Position numbers and translations under genes: made by a program. A stretch of 64,000 bases of DNA, taken from Populus alba (Eukaryota > Streptophyta > Magnoliopsida > Malpighiales > Salicaceae). The DNA lies in the NCBI RefSeq assembly GCF_005239225.2, contig NC_133293.1:6138001-6202000 (forward strand). The letters run 5' to 3'. Below, piece after piece: positions 22,516 through 34,813 of the stretch (its first letter is position 1; each line of letters begins with the position of its first letter). Below the pieces are notes generated by a model. It did not search any database. It saw nothing but the letters and a program-made list of their open reading frames with translations, and was not told the origin of the DNA.

Positions 22516-24050
22516 TAAATGTCAAAAGAAGTTTTTAACATTAATTAAAAACTATGGTAGGAAGTTAAGAGATAAATATAGATCAAAATATATGATCTCG
22601 TGTTACGAGAAGCCTTTAATTTTTTTTAATCTAATTATATGAAATATCTTTTTTGATAAAAAAAATTAATAATTTAAATTATATTGAAACAATTTTTTTA
22701 ATTATAATTCCTTATTTTTTTATTAATATTTTTTTTCTAACAAAAAATTATAGCTTTTTGAGCAATGTTATTAACTGAATAAAAATTGAAAGCAATTAAA
22801 TAAATATAAAAAAAAAATTGAATAATTTGAAATAAGGATAAGAAGGCACTCATTCATATTATTAATGCAATTTCTTTGTTATTTTTATATATATTTATTT
22901 ATCAACATAATTGTTTTCTAAATAAAACCTCATCAGAACTATAGAAAAGCAAGTTTTATTAAAAATATAAAAAATCGATGCTTTGATAATTTTAGTACTC
23001 TTTAAGGTTTTTGTTAAATTGACTGGTTGATGCGTTGTTTGTATAGGCAGACGAGATGTCGTCTACTATTCCACATTTTGACTATCGATGAGTCAAGACT
23101 TAACTCTTAGCGTCCAAAAAGCTCATCTTCAATATTTGTTTTCACTTGAAAACATCCAAGAAAGACCATATAGGCCTCAATAAACTCATTTTTTAACATT
23201 AAATCACCCGTTAATCCATCAAACACTAAAAATTAACCTGAATCAAAAAGAACTTTTGAAGCCTAGTCTATTTATTATGGCAAGATGAAAGATTAAAAAC
23301 ATCTAAATAGTACTTTTCTCGTCATACAGAACCCAATTATATTAATCTATCAAACAATAAAAACAAAAATTGTCTTATTTATAGCAAAAAAGTGGCCACC
23401 TGACAACTTAATTTCTCCTTTCCTATTTTCAGTAACTTTCCATATCATCTCTTAAACTCGAGGACTAAAAATAAACAAAATAAAGTTTTGAACCAAAACT
23501 AAAAATTATAAAAAAAACGACCAAAATTTTTAAAAAGCGCACCTCATGAAAAATTAATAAAAAGGGAAAAAAATATGTTTTTTATGTCAAATTTGATCCC
23601 TGAATTTTTAATTACTTTTAAACAATAAAATTGAATTCTATTATACCAAATTGAGCAACAACATAATGTTATCATATCTTTTTCAAGACCACGAGAACTT
23701 CATAGCAAGCTAATAAAAATAAATTATCATCCTTAAATCCTAGTAAATGCAATGTATAAGGATGAAATTAAAAAAAAAAATAGAGATGGAAATAGAAAAT
23801 GTTTCACAAAAAAAGAAAAGAAGAAAGAAAACATTGTTTCAATTCATAGTATTTTCTTCCATAATCTATGTGAAATCAATATCTTATTTATTTATTTATT
23901 AAATATAATTATAGTTTTGTTTCCATTAATAACAATATCTTTGTTTCTTTCTTATTAGCACATTGTTGAATTATCTCCAATTTAGGGATTTTGCTTCCCT
24001 AAATGATATTATTACCATAGTTGTTAAATCTAACTAGATGTAATGAGGTG
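22516..24050. other. AT-rich intergenic DNA
   Basis: No supported coding sequence. It is mostly homopolymer-rich A/T text. The stretch 23030-23480 is less biased and resembles an eroded repeat, but I cannot assign it. A short frame at 23752 is low-complexity lysine/isoleucine text. Confidence 0.5.
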
Positions 24051-26785
24051 GTTTTTGAGTTGGTTTTGAAATTTGGTGACTGAAAACCTAACTTGGGGCC
24101 GGGGTTTAACTTGAACCTGAAAAGATAATGACCTGGTGTGTCATCACCTAAAATTTACCCCTTATAAAAACAAAGGATTTGAATTAACAAATTTATAGGT
24201 TAAATTTAGCAGAGTTTTGAAGGAAAAAACAACTATTAAAAGATAATAAAAATAAAAAAGGTGAAAAACACAATTAGGGATAAAATTAGACAAATAATGA
24301 ATTTTCAAAAGCAATGATTGGACAAAACAATTATAAAAGGCTAAGGATAATCTTGAGGGACAACTAGAGGTTTAATTGAAAAGAAAATTGAATAAAAAAT
24401 GGTTGAAATTGGTAGAATTGCATGAATTAAAAGACTATGGATCAAAATAAAAAATGTGAAAAAGTTTGATGGCCGTGTTAATTCAATAAATGGCTTTATT
24501 GAAGAAGAAATTGAAATTTAGAGTTAATTTAACAAAGAAAAAAGAATTAAAGGACCAAAGAAAAAAAAAGAAAAAGTAAAAGGGTTCTATTTGTTCAAAC
24601 ATAGACGTAATTGAAAAGAAATTTAAGACTAAAAGTCAATTTGGCTAAAATTATGAATTAAAGGACCAAGAACTACATTGTAAGATGCGTAAAAATATGG
24701 GGACCAAATCAATTTGGAACATGAGTGAAATTGAAAAAAAAAAACTTAAAGGAAAAGGTTCAATTGTGAGCTAAATTGAACATGTGCATAAACCAAGGAC
24801 TAAAATAAAAAAGACGTTAATGTTCCAAGTCTAAATTAGACTATTTAAAATGGTGTCGTTTATTTTCAATCCAAAACCTTAAATTAACCCAAGACAAAAA
24901 TGACATCGCTCAGTTAAAAAAAAAAAAGTGAGTTTCATAAGAAATGATGTTTCAATAAGTGAGAAGAAGAAAGAAACGATTTTATTTTAGACAATACTAT
25001 TCAGTGTATTTTTCCCCTACCTAACCAGTTCACGAGAGTTAACCTTACCTAGTACCACTCTTCATGCCTTTTTCATGCCCTTTATCCTTCAGCAATCAAG
25101 ACAAACAACATACCTAACCCTCATATTGAAACACTCATTGTAATCCCAAGCTAGAATCTTGCAATTTTCAACCCTAAATTGGTTACAGCAACAACAACAA
25201 AACAATCATTGCCCCTACCATTCAAAAACTATAGACATATGAGCTTGCCACTTTACCAACCTAAGATTTAGGCAAGAAGAAACAAAATTTTTAAAGAACG
25301 ACTGTGATGGCTTCTTAAAGATCAAGGGTGTTGATCTTGCCAAAAAAAAGACCTAGAGATTTCTATTTTTAGCTATAAAAAGGATCCATAAAACTCTTTT
25401 CAAACTAGGAATAATAGGGTAGAAGAGTAGAAAGAATAGAAAAAAAGAAAGGGAAATAAATGAAGAGAGAGAGAGAGAAAAGAGAGAAAATAAGAAAGAA
25501 AGAAATAATAATAATAATAATAATAATAAACAACAAGGGAGGAAATGGTGGCGGAATAATAGAAAAAAGAAGAAGAAAGAAGAAACTTTTGAATATGAAA
25601 CTTACATCTTCTTCTACAAGGGTAGCCTAGCCATAAAATCCCTTCTAGCCTTTAATGAGACAACTATGAACTCTAAAAAAAAAAAATACCTAGAAGGGCT
25701 CAGTAATAGTTTGCACACCACAACAACATTTTTAGGTGTCAAAACCAGTCCTGGTTTTGACAAAAGCAAAAACTAAAAGTAGTGGAGAACTCTTTTGGGT
25801 TAAGGATTTTCTAAGCATACTCTCATCAAGTCGAAGGAGTTCTATGTAAACCCCAAGGTTAAAATTCTATGAAAACATTTCCTTGTGAGAAGATATTGTC
25901 TAAGTTGAGTCCTCTAATCATCATCCTTTGTTAATATTTGTATGATTACCCTTGCATATGTTTCCTCTTTTGTGCTAGTTTTTTTTATAGTACTTTAAAC
26001 CACACATCATAAGATATTTTAAACCCTTAGTTTGTTTGCCAATTCTCTCCGACTTATAAGGGATCATGGACAGGTACCCCTCTCCATGTTTATTATTATC
26101 CCTAGCTATTTGTTTAGTGGTCAAGCTACTTTCTTAAATGTCCTCAACATGTCCTCAACAGCCCTAAGTAATCCAGGGTTCTCTAGTGGACGAGCATCAA
26201 CCCTCTAGTTCTTAGCTTGATCCTAATTGATCCTAATTGATCCCGACCCCTTATAAAACCTTTAATTTTTGATGTTCCTGGTCTAAATGTAAAATTATTA
26301 ATGCAAGCTATATGTTTCCCTTTCATCGGATCCTATCTCTATAAAGAATGCAAAGTATGTGTTGATTACCTCAAGATGAGTCTTTTTAAACTTCATTACA
26401 CGCTAAGTTACAACGCTCTATGCCAAGACCAAACACTCCACGTGATTACTCTCCACCAATAATACACTCATGTCAGAACACCTTACGAAAATGTTGTAGA
26501 GAGAAGTTTTATAGAGTGGAACTTCAAATGTGAAATAAAATGTCTTAAAGAGAACTTTTAGAGATACCCCTCCTTTTTTTTTTTTTTTTTCCTTACATGT
26601 AGGAAAAATAGGTAAATTTTTTAAGTTTCCATAGTAAAAATACCATAAAGACTTGAAGGGTTACTAGTGAAACATGATTTATCATTATTTTTAGAAAAAT
26701 ACTTTTTAATTGGTCCAAACTTGTTGTTTCTACAACCCAAGCCCTGAAGGGACTTCGAAAACATGATTTGAACCTAAATCATGGT
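24051..26785. other. Probable eroded LTR-type repeat DNA
   Basis: The repeated phrases aaaggaccaa, gaccaaat and ttgaaaagaaattgaa between 24240 and 24850 are typical of degenerate LTRs in poplar-like genomes. They are followed by a C-rich leader-like segment (25010-25300), a TATA-like gctataaaaaggatcc near 25372, an AAT run (25505-25530) and mixed sequence to 26785. No terminal repeats or protein domains are found, so the assignment is tentative. Confidence 0.35.
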
Positions 26786-26990
26786 CATGGGCTTAGGCAC
26801 CAGGCACACACCAACATTTGTAGGTTTGTATGTAACACCTGGGCTTAGTCGCTGGGCGTATGCCCAACACCCTATAAGCTTAGGTAACACACTCGAGCCC
26901 AAGTGCTAGCCTATGCCTAGCACCCCTATAAGCTCTAGCATGACATTCGATCCCAGGTGCTAAGTGCATGCTCAGCACACCATGGCCTCA
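26786..26990. repeat. GC-richer degenerate tandem repeat, 52-57 bp period
   Basis: Three clear copies start near 26834, 26886 and 26943, with a partial one near 26786. Each has the order aacac-ctgggcttagtcgctggg, gtatgcccaacacc, ctataagctctag. The order is conserved but copies differ at about 30% of positions by eye. It stands out by base composition from the AT-rich surroundings. Confidence 0.65.
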
Positions 26991-27358
26991 AACCTCGTAC
27001 TTGAACCTAAGCATGTTGCCAAACATTCTTGGGCCTAGTGCGTGTTCTAACTCCTTTTAGACTTGACTTTGTGACATGAACCCAACACTTTTCTACTTAA
27101 AAAGTTTTTTCTTTTTATCAAATACTTATCTTTTTTGTCTAGACCTTACTCAATGTGCACCCCTAGATTCTTTCTATAACTTGCCAAATTTTTATCTCAT
27201 TAATACAATGTAAATGATATTTGTCTATCATTAATGTCTGTGTCATAAATATTTATTTATCAATAATACTACAAGGATAAAATGACTTTCCAACCCTCTT
27301 CCTCAAGCAAAAGAACAAGATTCATAAGGTATAAATACTGCATGAATCATCTAGGTAA

Positions 27359-27426
27359 AAAATTCAAATTTTCATTCTCACACACACACTCTGTGTATTG
27401 TGTGTGTGTGTGAGAATGAAAATTTG

Positions 27427-27470
<44 letters not shown>
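27359..27470. repeat. Perfect 31-bp inverted repeat (hairpin) plus TA microsatellite
   Basis: The left arm 27359-27389 and right arm 27402-27432 are exact reverse complements (aaaattcaaattttcattct... against ...agaatgaaaatttgaatttt), separated by 12 bases. The inner part of each arm is a CA/GT run. A TA dinucleotide run (27432-27470) follows immediately. No gene overlaps it. Confidence 0.9.
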
Positions 27471-27472
<2 letters not shown>

Positions 27473-28590
27473 TCTTCTTATAAAGCATTAATTTCATACC
27501 AAAAGAAAAACAACCAATTTTATTCTTAGAATTTAATGCTCTTTAGCATGTTCATTACACTTTTTCTCTGTAAATATATTGACTTAAGCATCTAATGGTC
27601 TCCAAATCCATTCAAATAAGACTTTTTTTTGTAGGTATCGGGAGCCTTTCATAAAGAGATATCTTATTTTACTATGGAGAGTGGATTTAATTGAATAAAC
27701 AATTAATTAATCCATAATCCAATCACTAAAGAACTTTATTCCTAAACATCCTAGATTTCATAATATCAAGTGACATTATAATATTACATGTCAAATTAAT
27801 AAAATTATATTTTTAAAACAATTTTAATAACTGTTATTCATAAATTAATTGTTTTGAACATGTACCTTCTCTAAAATAAAAATTTAAGAAATTAATAGCA
27901 GGGATAAGTCTCTTTAATCATTGGGTGTAGCCTTTAGAGTTACCAAGAATATGAAAAACATATCCTATCATACACACACAAGCACACGCAAATATACATA
28001 TCTTGATTTTTATAAAAACCATTGAATTATATTGGTTCCTTATATTTGAATATTGTCTTTGTTAATGGAAAATAAATGCAATTTCTTTTTTATTTTATGG
28101 AAAATAAAATAAAAAAGTTGCAAGAAAAAAAAACAAAACAAAATATTTGATACAACAAAATAAGCTTTGCATCCATCTTCGGCTTCTTCTACCTATGATA
28201 AATTGGGTACAAGGATACAGAAAAGGAACAATTCATCGGGAGAGAAGTTTTTTCAGGATAAAAATACATGGGCGGAGCTTATGGAACTTTAATAATTATT
28301 TCATATATATTTTAATGTTTTTATATGCAATGGCCTCTTTTAAAAAAGATTAAATTTTTTAATCCATAATTCTCCAAATTCAAATTTCTATCTGCCCGCT
28401 TTATATCACAGTGTAAGAGTGTTTAGTGAGTTAATGGAGTTTGTGATAATTTGTTGGTAATTTCCCCAATTAATTAAACATAAATACTTCGAAATGAGTT
28501 TATTTTCAAGTTTATTTTAATTTATTGATTTATCAAATAGATACTTTTAAATAATACCGGATCTTTTAAATTAGAGTTAAGATTATATAG
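27471..28590. other. AT-rich intergenic DNA
   Basis: No coding or RNA feature can be supported. A 68-codon open frame at 28147-28353 has no recognisable domain and no supporting context. Confidence 0.5.
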
Positions 28591-28770
28591 TCCCCAAGGA
28601 GCGTAACATGGTGGCAAAGAACTTTAAATCTGCACAGCAGGTCTTGAGTTCGAGTCAGGGCATGCACCTCTTATAAGAGCTTAGGACAGCCGGGGTTTTA
28701 CTCACTCACCTGGGCCCACAAAAAGTGCGCTTTCTAGGGGGTGGGGTTTCCTCGAATAAAAAAATATATA
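28591..28770 (+). mobile_element. tRNA-derived SINE
   Basis: A B-box-like promoter (gagttcgagtcag, 28646-28658) lies about 35 bases after an A-box-like aacatggtggcaaag. A short GC-richer body follows (gccggggttttactcactc, gggcccacaaaaagtgcgc), ending in an A-rich tail (cgaataaaaaaatatata). This is the architecture of a plant SINE transcribed by RNA polymerase III. Clear target duplications are not visible. Confidence 0.72.
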
Positions 28771-29810
28771 TAAATCTGATTTTTTTTTTAAAAAATAGAG
28801 TTTTTATGAGAAATTAGATGGACTTAGTATTTTTTTTTTTTTACCATGCATAAAACAAGTTTTGATTAGAAGGAAAAGTTTTTTCACCTGCTATAATTAA
28901 TGTGAACTAATTAGGACAATTAATTTATTTTTAAAGTTAATAATTATATGAAATAATTCTACCCTTCAATGAGAATCTAATAGGTAGGATTTAACTAAGA
29001 TGATATATCATGCTAGCACTAACTTGATATATGAAAAAACACATGATAGCACTAACTTGAGAAGAGTAGAATTGATCATTCTACTTAATTTACTCTAAAA
29101 TAGAAATTATAAAAGAATATGCAAATAGCATAATCAAAACAATGGTGATTATTTCATAACTAAAATGAGCAAATCCTAAACATGTTACAAAGAGTTTAAT
29201 ATATAGTTATTAAACCTGTATTGATTAAAAAGTCGTTATAAGACCCAACTCCTAACCGACCAGATTTGTTTTTAAAAATCAATTAAAATTTTGTTTAGAT
29301 TAACCTAGATGATCAATTAAATCAAATATGATAGGTTCAAAATTATATTTGTTTTTTAATTTTTTAATCTGTTTTATTTTTTAAAATAAAATATTAATAT
29401 TTTTTTTAATTTAAAATAAGCCGTAAAACTCAATATCTTATTTTGATCAGACTGCCTTAAAATATCAAACCTTATATTTCGGTGAGGAAAGAAAAAGAAG
29501 AAGGGGTTTCATGGGATATAACCATTTTGAGACCCATAATCGCTTTATCATATGGGCCAACCCTATTTTAATTATGCGCGGTAACCCGAAACTCAAGCAA
29601 AGAGATTTATGTACAAAAATATATATACTATATTAAAAAAAAAGAAAAAGAAGACAGAAAACAAAAAGAGTGGTGGTTAGAAATAACGGAAATCATGCCT
29701 ACAAGTGCCTGAAAGAGGAGAAAGAGCGCGCGCGCGGTAATATGAAAGACAAGATAAGAGCAATAAAAATCATCTGTCTTAAAAAGGCAAAGAGAATTTG
29801 AAGGAAAGGT
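28771..29810. other. AT-rich spacer and promoter region of the PERK gene
   Basis: No ORF. The last 150 bases hold a short GC dinucleotide run (gcgcgcgcgc, about 29727) and GA-rich text typical of a plant core promoter and leader. The transcript probably starts near 29800. Confidence 0.4.
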
Positions 29811-29875
29811 TGTTTGAAGTTTTTGAGAGAGAGAGCAGAGGAGACGAGAGAGAAGACACCCCTTTTACGCTTTTC

Positions 29876-29974
29876 ATGGGATCGATCAACACTTTCTGCA
29901 AATCAATCTTGATTACTCGCTCTCTCACACATTTCCAGGTTCTTTTTCTTGTTTTGTCCCTCTTTGATTCGTAA
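29876..29974 (+). other. Possible upstream ORF in the PERK leader
   Basis: ATG followed by 31 sense codons and TAA, about 390 bases upstream of the main start codon. A plausible splice donor (ttccag|gttctt) lies inside it, so a spliced leader would change or extend it. It counts only if the transcript starts upstream of 29876. Confidence 0.3.
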
Positions 29975-30314
29975 ACATCTTCGCTTGGTCTTCTTGGGTT
30001 TGGGATAGATTGATAGATAGATTCCTTGTTTGACTGTGCTTAACTAGGGATGATCAGCAAGCACATTTTCAAGATTTCTTATGTGTAGCCTATAAGGGCA
30101 TCTTCAAATTTTGATTAGCAGATTGAGAAAATAATAGTCTTGGGTTAATGAGATTGCCTTTCTTCGCATGCATGCACGGGAGGAAATTAATGACAAGAAA
30201 GATCTTGTTTGATTACCATAGAAAATCTTATAGAATATTTTGTGAATGCATTTGAGAGAAACCTAAAATTCCATTAGGAAAGAGGGGAGAGAAAAGAAAG
30301 TTACATATATATAT

Positions 30315-30331
30315 AGAGAGAGAGAGAGAGG
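30315..30331 (+). repeat. GA microsatellite in the PERK leader
   Basis: A short (AG)n run ending about 30 bases upstream of the PERK start codon. GA-rich leaders are common in plants; no function is claimed. Confidence 0.7.
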
Positions 30332-30363
30332 AAAAATTCATTATAAGTAGGAAGGTTAGGAAA

Positions 30364-33300
30364 ATGTCGAGCTCGGTGGGGGAGTCGCCGCCGGGTTCTT
30401 CATCGAATGAGTTGCTTCCTTTGCCAGTTAGCACAAATTCCACCTCCAGTTCAGGCTCTTTACCTCCAGTTCCTGTTGGCGAAGAATCATTAGCCGTCAA
30501 TCATGACTCGTCAGCTTCGCTATCACCTTCTACTAATGGTGATTCCCCACCAACACCTATACCATCCCCGCCTCCACAGGCCACTTCAAACTCTCCTCCT
30601 TCACCATTACCATCCTCACCACCACCGTCGAGTTCCAACTCTTCTCCACCTCGTAGCCCACCATTAGTCTCAAATTCCACTCCGTCAAATTCATCACCAC
30701 CATTGATAACATCTCCACCACCAAACTCACCACCTCCATCACCTCTTCCTCCTCCTACCCCTGCAAAGAACGAGTCTCCTCCTCCATCTGTTCAATCCCC
30801 TCCTCCTGCTCCTGCGATACCTCCCCCTACTGGTGAATTTGTTTCTCCACCTCCCTCTCGAGGTTCAAAACAATCTCCTCCCCCCCCAGTAGAATCCAAA
30901 CCCTCTTTGTCTCCCCCCAATTCAAATCTACCACCCAAGCCATCGGAATCAAATAGCACTCCGTCAAATGGACCCAATCCAACAGAATCTAGATTTCATA
31001 GTCCTCCCGATTCAGGAGTCTCGTCATCGGGCCGCTCGTCATCGATCGCTAATGCAAAAAATCACAATGTGGTCAGCAATCCACCAAGAAATCAAAGTAA
31101 TGGAACTGGAAGCAAGACAGTCGTGACTGCGGCTGCTGCTGCAGTCGCAGGAGTAGTTTTTATGGCGCTAATTGTGGTAATCTTTTTATCTGTGAAAAGG
31201 AGGAGAAAAAGACGGATTCAGCCTTCCAGCCATTACATTCCGCCCAAAAACTTTACTGTGCAAACAGGTAAACGTTCCTATCTACTTTGAGGCTGCGGCC
31301 CCATTGCTTAATATATTATGATTTAATCCGTTAATTCTTTCTTGTTTTTCCTATTGAAGATAAATATTATTACGGACAGCAACAACCCTCTGTGGGTTTC
31401 GCTGGACCTGGAAGTCTCTCTTATCATTCGCCAACTGCACAGTCTGATAGCTACGGGAGTCAAAGAGGGAATATACACCACGGAGGGGGCCCTGACTCAG
31501 GTGTCATTAGCAGTTCCAAGACCTCTTTCGGCTACCATGAGCTGATGGAAATAACAAATGGATTTGCTCGTCAAAATATTATCGGTGAGGGTGGCTTTGG
31601 ATGTGTTTTCAAGGGGTGCATGCCAGATGGGAAAGCAGTTGCTGTCAAACAGCTAAAGGCGGGTGGTGGACAGGGTGAACGGGAATTCAAGGCTGAAGTT
31701 GAAATTATCAGTCGTGTCCATCATCGACATCTGGTCTCTTTGGTGGGCCATTGCATCTCTGACAATGAACGCTTGCTCGTCTACGAATTTGTTCCAAATA
31801 AGACTCTCGAGCATCATTTGCATGGTAAGGTGATTTTTCTTTTCCATTTTATAATTTTTTATGTTATTATGTTTTGGACTTGATTATGCCCTGCCGATTT
31901 GTGCCAGCAGCAAAAGATATGCCAGTGTTGGATTGGCCTAATAGACTCAAAATTGCCATAGGATCTGCAAAGGGTTTGGCATATTTGCATGAAGATTGTA
32001 TGTCTTCCTATCCTTATTCTCCTTAAATAGGTTATGTGGTGTACAATTCCTCTCCCATTTTTCTTTTAAAAAGAAGGATGATTAATTTTCCTCTGATCAT
32101 CCTGTGATCTAATTATTCTAGGTCATCCAAAAATTATTCACAGAGACATTAAGTCGTCGAACATTCTGTTGGATGATGCTTTTGAGGCACAGGCAAGTCC
32201 ATGACTTTCTATTTGGATTCCTCCCTCAACATGTGGTTTCTTTAACGTGAAGTTAGTCCTGCATTGTTATTTGAGAACTATTTTTATGTACAGGTTGCAG
32301 ACTTTGGGCTTGCCAGACTAAATGACACAGCTCAGACCCACGTATCAACTCGAGTAATGGGGACATTTGGGTATGTTAAGGTTTTCGGTGATATGTAAGC
32401 TCTGTTCAGATTGGATGCCTCTGTTCACCTGTTATCCCGTCTCCTAGCCGTCCTTTCCTTTATCCTCTCCGGTGTAAATGACTAAATGGTCAATATATAC
32501 CCTCGATAAACAAAATCTATGCTCGAATGTGGATCAGAGTAGTAAAGTGGAATCTCCAATTATAGATGTTCCAAGGAAATAAAGAAAACCTAGGTGATTT
32601 TTGTCATCCAATCCATCACCTTCTTCTGAAACAAATTATAGAAGTTAAGAGCATTTTGGTAACCCTTTTGTCTGAATTGTATGTGGTAAGCTAGTGAACA
32701 AGCTCTCTGTCAACTTGGATTGCAATATACTGGACTATGGTAATGGTTTAATCATCACATTTTACTAATATTCATTATGGTTTTCAGGTATTTGGCACCT
32801 GAGTATGCATCAAGTGGAAAACTAACAGATAGGTCTGATGTATTTTCATTTGGAGTTGTGCTTCTAGAACTGATAACCGGGCGCAAACCAGTCGATGCAA
32901 GTCAGCCTTTGGGGGATGAAAGCTTGGTTGAATGGGTATGAATAAGCATTGACGCAAATGACTTCTTTCAGTATCTTGCTTGTAGCTGTGTGCATGTATT
33001 ATATATCCCAATCATCACCCGGCTATAATAAGAAATGGTTCATAAATCTAGAAAAAAAATTAACATAAGAACTTTCTTTCCTAATCTGAATGGTTTGCCA
33101 GTAAACAAGCGTACTTTATCTTGTTCAAGCCTAGTTACTTTGGTAATGAGCTAGATGAACTGCATATCCAATTTCCTTCCCTGCAATCTATTTATCCTTT
33201 GAACAATGTGTTGTTATTATGATTGTGGCAGGCTCGTCCACTCCTGATTCATGCCCTTGAAACCGGCGAGTTTGGTGAGTTGGTTGATACACGGCTCGAA

Positions 33301-33825
33301 ATGCATTACGTGGAGAGTGAACTATTTAGAATGGTTGAGACAGCTGCTGCTTGTGTTCGCCATTCAGCTCCAAAGCGGCCACGCATGGTGCAGGTGATAT
33401 TAAATATGCTTCTTGTCAATTTCTCTTTGTTATAGATAACCTTGTCAGGGATTCTTTTTAGATAAGAGAACCAAAATGAGCAAAATGCCTGCGTGACTAG
33501 TAAATATAGGAGATTGTATTTTTTTATTGTAGCTTTTGGTTGGAATGCTAAATTTCTTGGTACACTCTTTTAGGTGGTGAGAGCATTAGATAGTGAAGGT
33601 GAACTCCCAGATCTAAGTAATGGTGTGAGATTTGGTCAGAGCGCTGTATATGATTCAGTTCAGTACAGTCTAGACATTAAGAAATTCAGGGGAATGGCTA
33701 TTGGCAGTAATGGAAGCTCAGAATTTGACACTTCCAGTGGAGATTACTCTGGTAGATATACACATCCCGTGAACCTCCAGCATCAAGTTAGTTCACGAGT
33801 AGCGAGTCAGAAACACAAGCCATGA
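30364..33825 (+). CDS. PERK: PERK: proline-rich extensin-like receptor kinase, 8 coding exons
   Basis: Plasma-membrane Ser/Thr receptor kinase of the cell-wall-sensing PERK family. Exons: 30364-31267, 31360-31824, 31911-31997, 32122-32192, 32294-32370, 32788-32935, 33232-33393, 33574-33825. Phases join exactly to 721 residues. Residues 1-250 are a Ser/Pro-rich extracellular domain with many SPPP motifs and no signal peptide, as usual for PERKs. A single membrane helix spans about 253-277, then a KRRRKRR stop-transfer. The kinase has the glycine loop GEGGFG (377-382), K398 in [12 protein letters not shown] with D494, DFG (512-514) and [16 protein letters not shown]-type and apparently active. 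The intron after 32192 has a GC donor. The start is the first Met of the open frame, just after a GA repeat. PERKs bind pectin or act in growth signalling; the ligand is unknown here. Confidence 0.95.
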
Positions 33826-34813
33826 ACCGACATGGAAGCCATGGTAGATGCCAGTTTAGATGAAGGTGACATGGCCAACCTCCAGATCTCCTTGAAATTA
33901 TCAATATGTAGCACCAAAGAAGGTGATATCTGAAGGAATTTGCACTTCACTTCACCAGGCATAATTAGCGTTAATTTTTTTTTCCCCTTCTCCTGTGAAA
34001 TTTGACTGCAATTTTAGCTCCCTCAAAGGTGCAGCGAAGTTTCAAGGAGGCTTGTAAAGTGTATCTTACTCAAAGCTTTATGTATTTACTAGCCGCGGTG
34101 TCACTCAAACCAGCACCCTTGTCTGACTGATAATAGAGCAAGACAGAAAAAGTTTTGTTGCGTTGCATATACATTTGCAAGAAACTTTTGCTTATGATGC
34201 AAATTTGAACATATTCTTAACTTTACCTCCGAAGGTTACCCTTTTGTCTTGTACATTTTTTGCTAGTCTGTCAATATGAAAATGCTGAAATTGAGGATTG
34301 TTTAAGGAATAGAAGGATCGGTTTCTTGGTTTCAGGAAGCATAAATTTTCTAGAATGGCTTGCCTAATCTTGCTTCTGTACAAGGTCCTGCTTGAAGAAA
34401 AACACTGTACAAGAGAAGCCCGAATGGAGGGGAAAATAATAATGTCTCCGACAGATAGAAAGCTAATATTGATGTAAACATATGTTCAAACTCTGGAAAG
34501 AGTACTCCCTGATTCTTCTAATTTTGACTACTTCCTGTCTGAATTAGGTACCCTGTTAGCTCGACCAATGACTCTCTCAATCTCTTTGGTTGAACATCCT
34601 TATCCGCCTTGCAGATTTGATACAAGGTAGTTAAAACTAGAGTGATGCAAACATACATAGCAGAAAAGGAGATACGGTGCTTCTAGAAGAGAACTGCTGA
34701 AGTTTTTGACTTGAAGATTTATATCCCTGTCAACCTCTATTTCTCTGGAAAACAAGCTTGTGTAACTGAATTTATGTCGAATTCGTATCCAAAATGTGGA
34801 TTCCATCTGAATA
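33826..34813. other. 3' UTR of PERK and convergent spacer
   Basis: The first 350 bases or so are probably the PERK 3' UTR. No further gene is supported before the bHLH relic on the other strand; short frames on both strands carry no recognisable domains. Confidence 0.45.

Noticed and set aside
30228..30977. Minus-strand open frames over the PERK proline-rich exon
   Set aside because: They are the complement of Pro/Ser codon repeats, which naturally lack stops.
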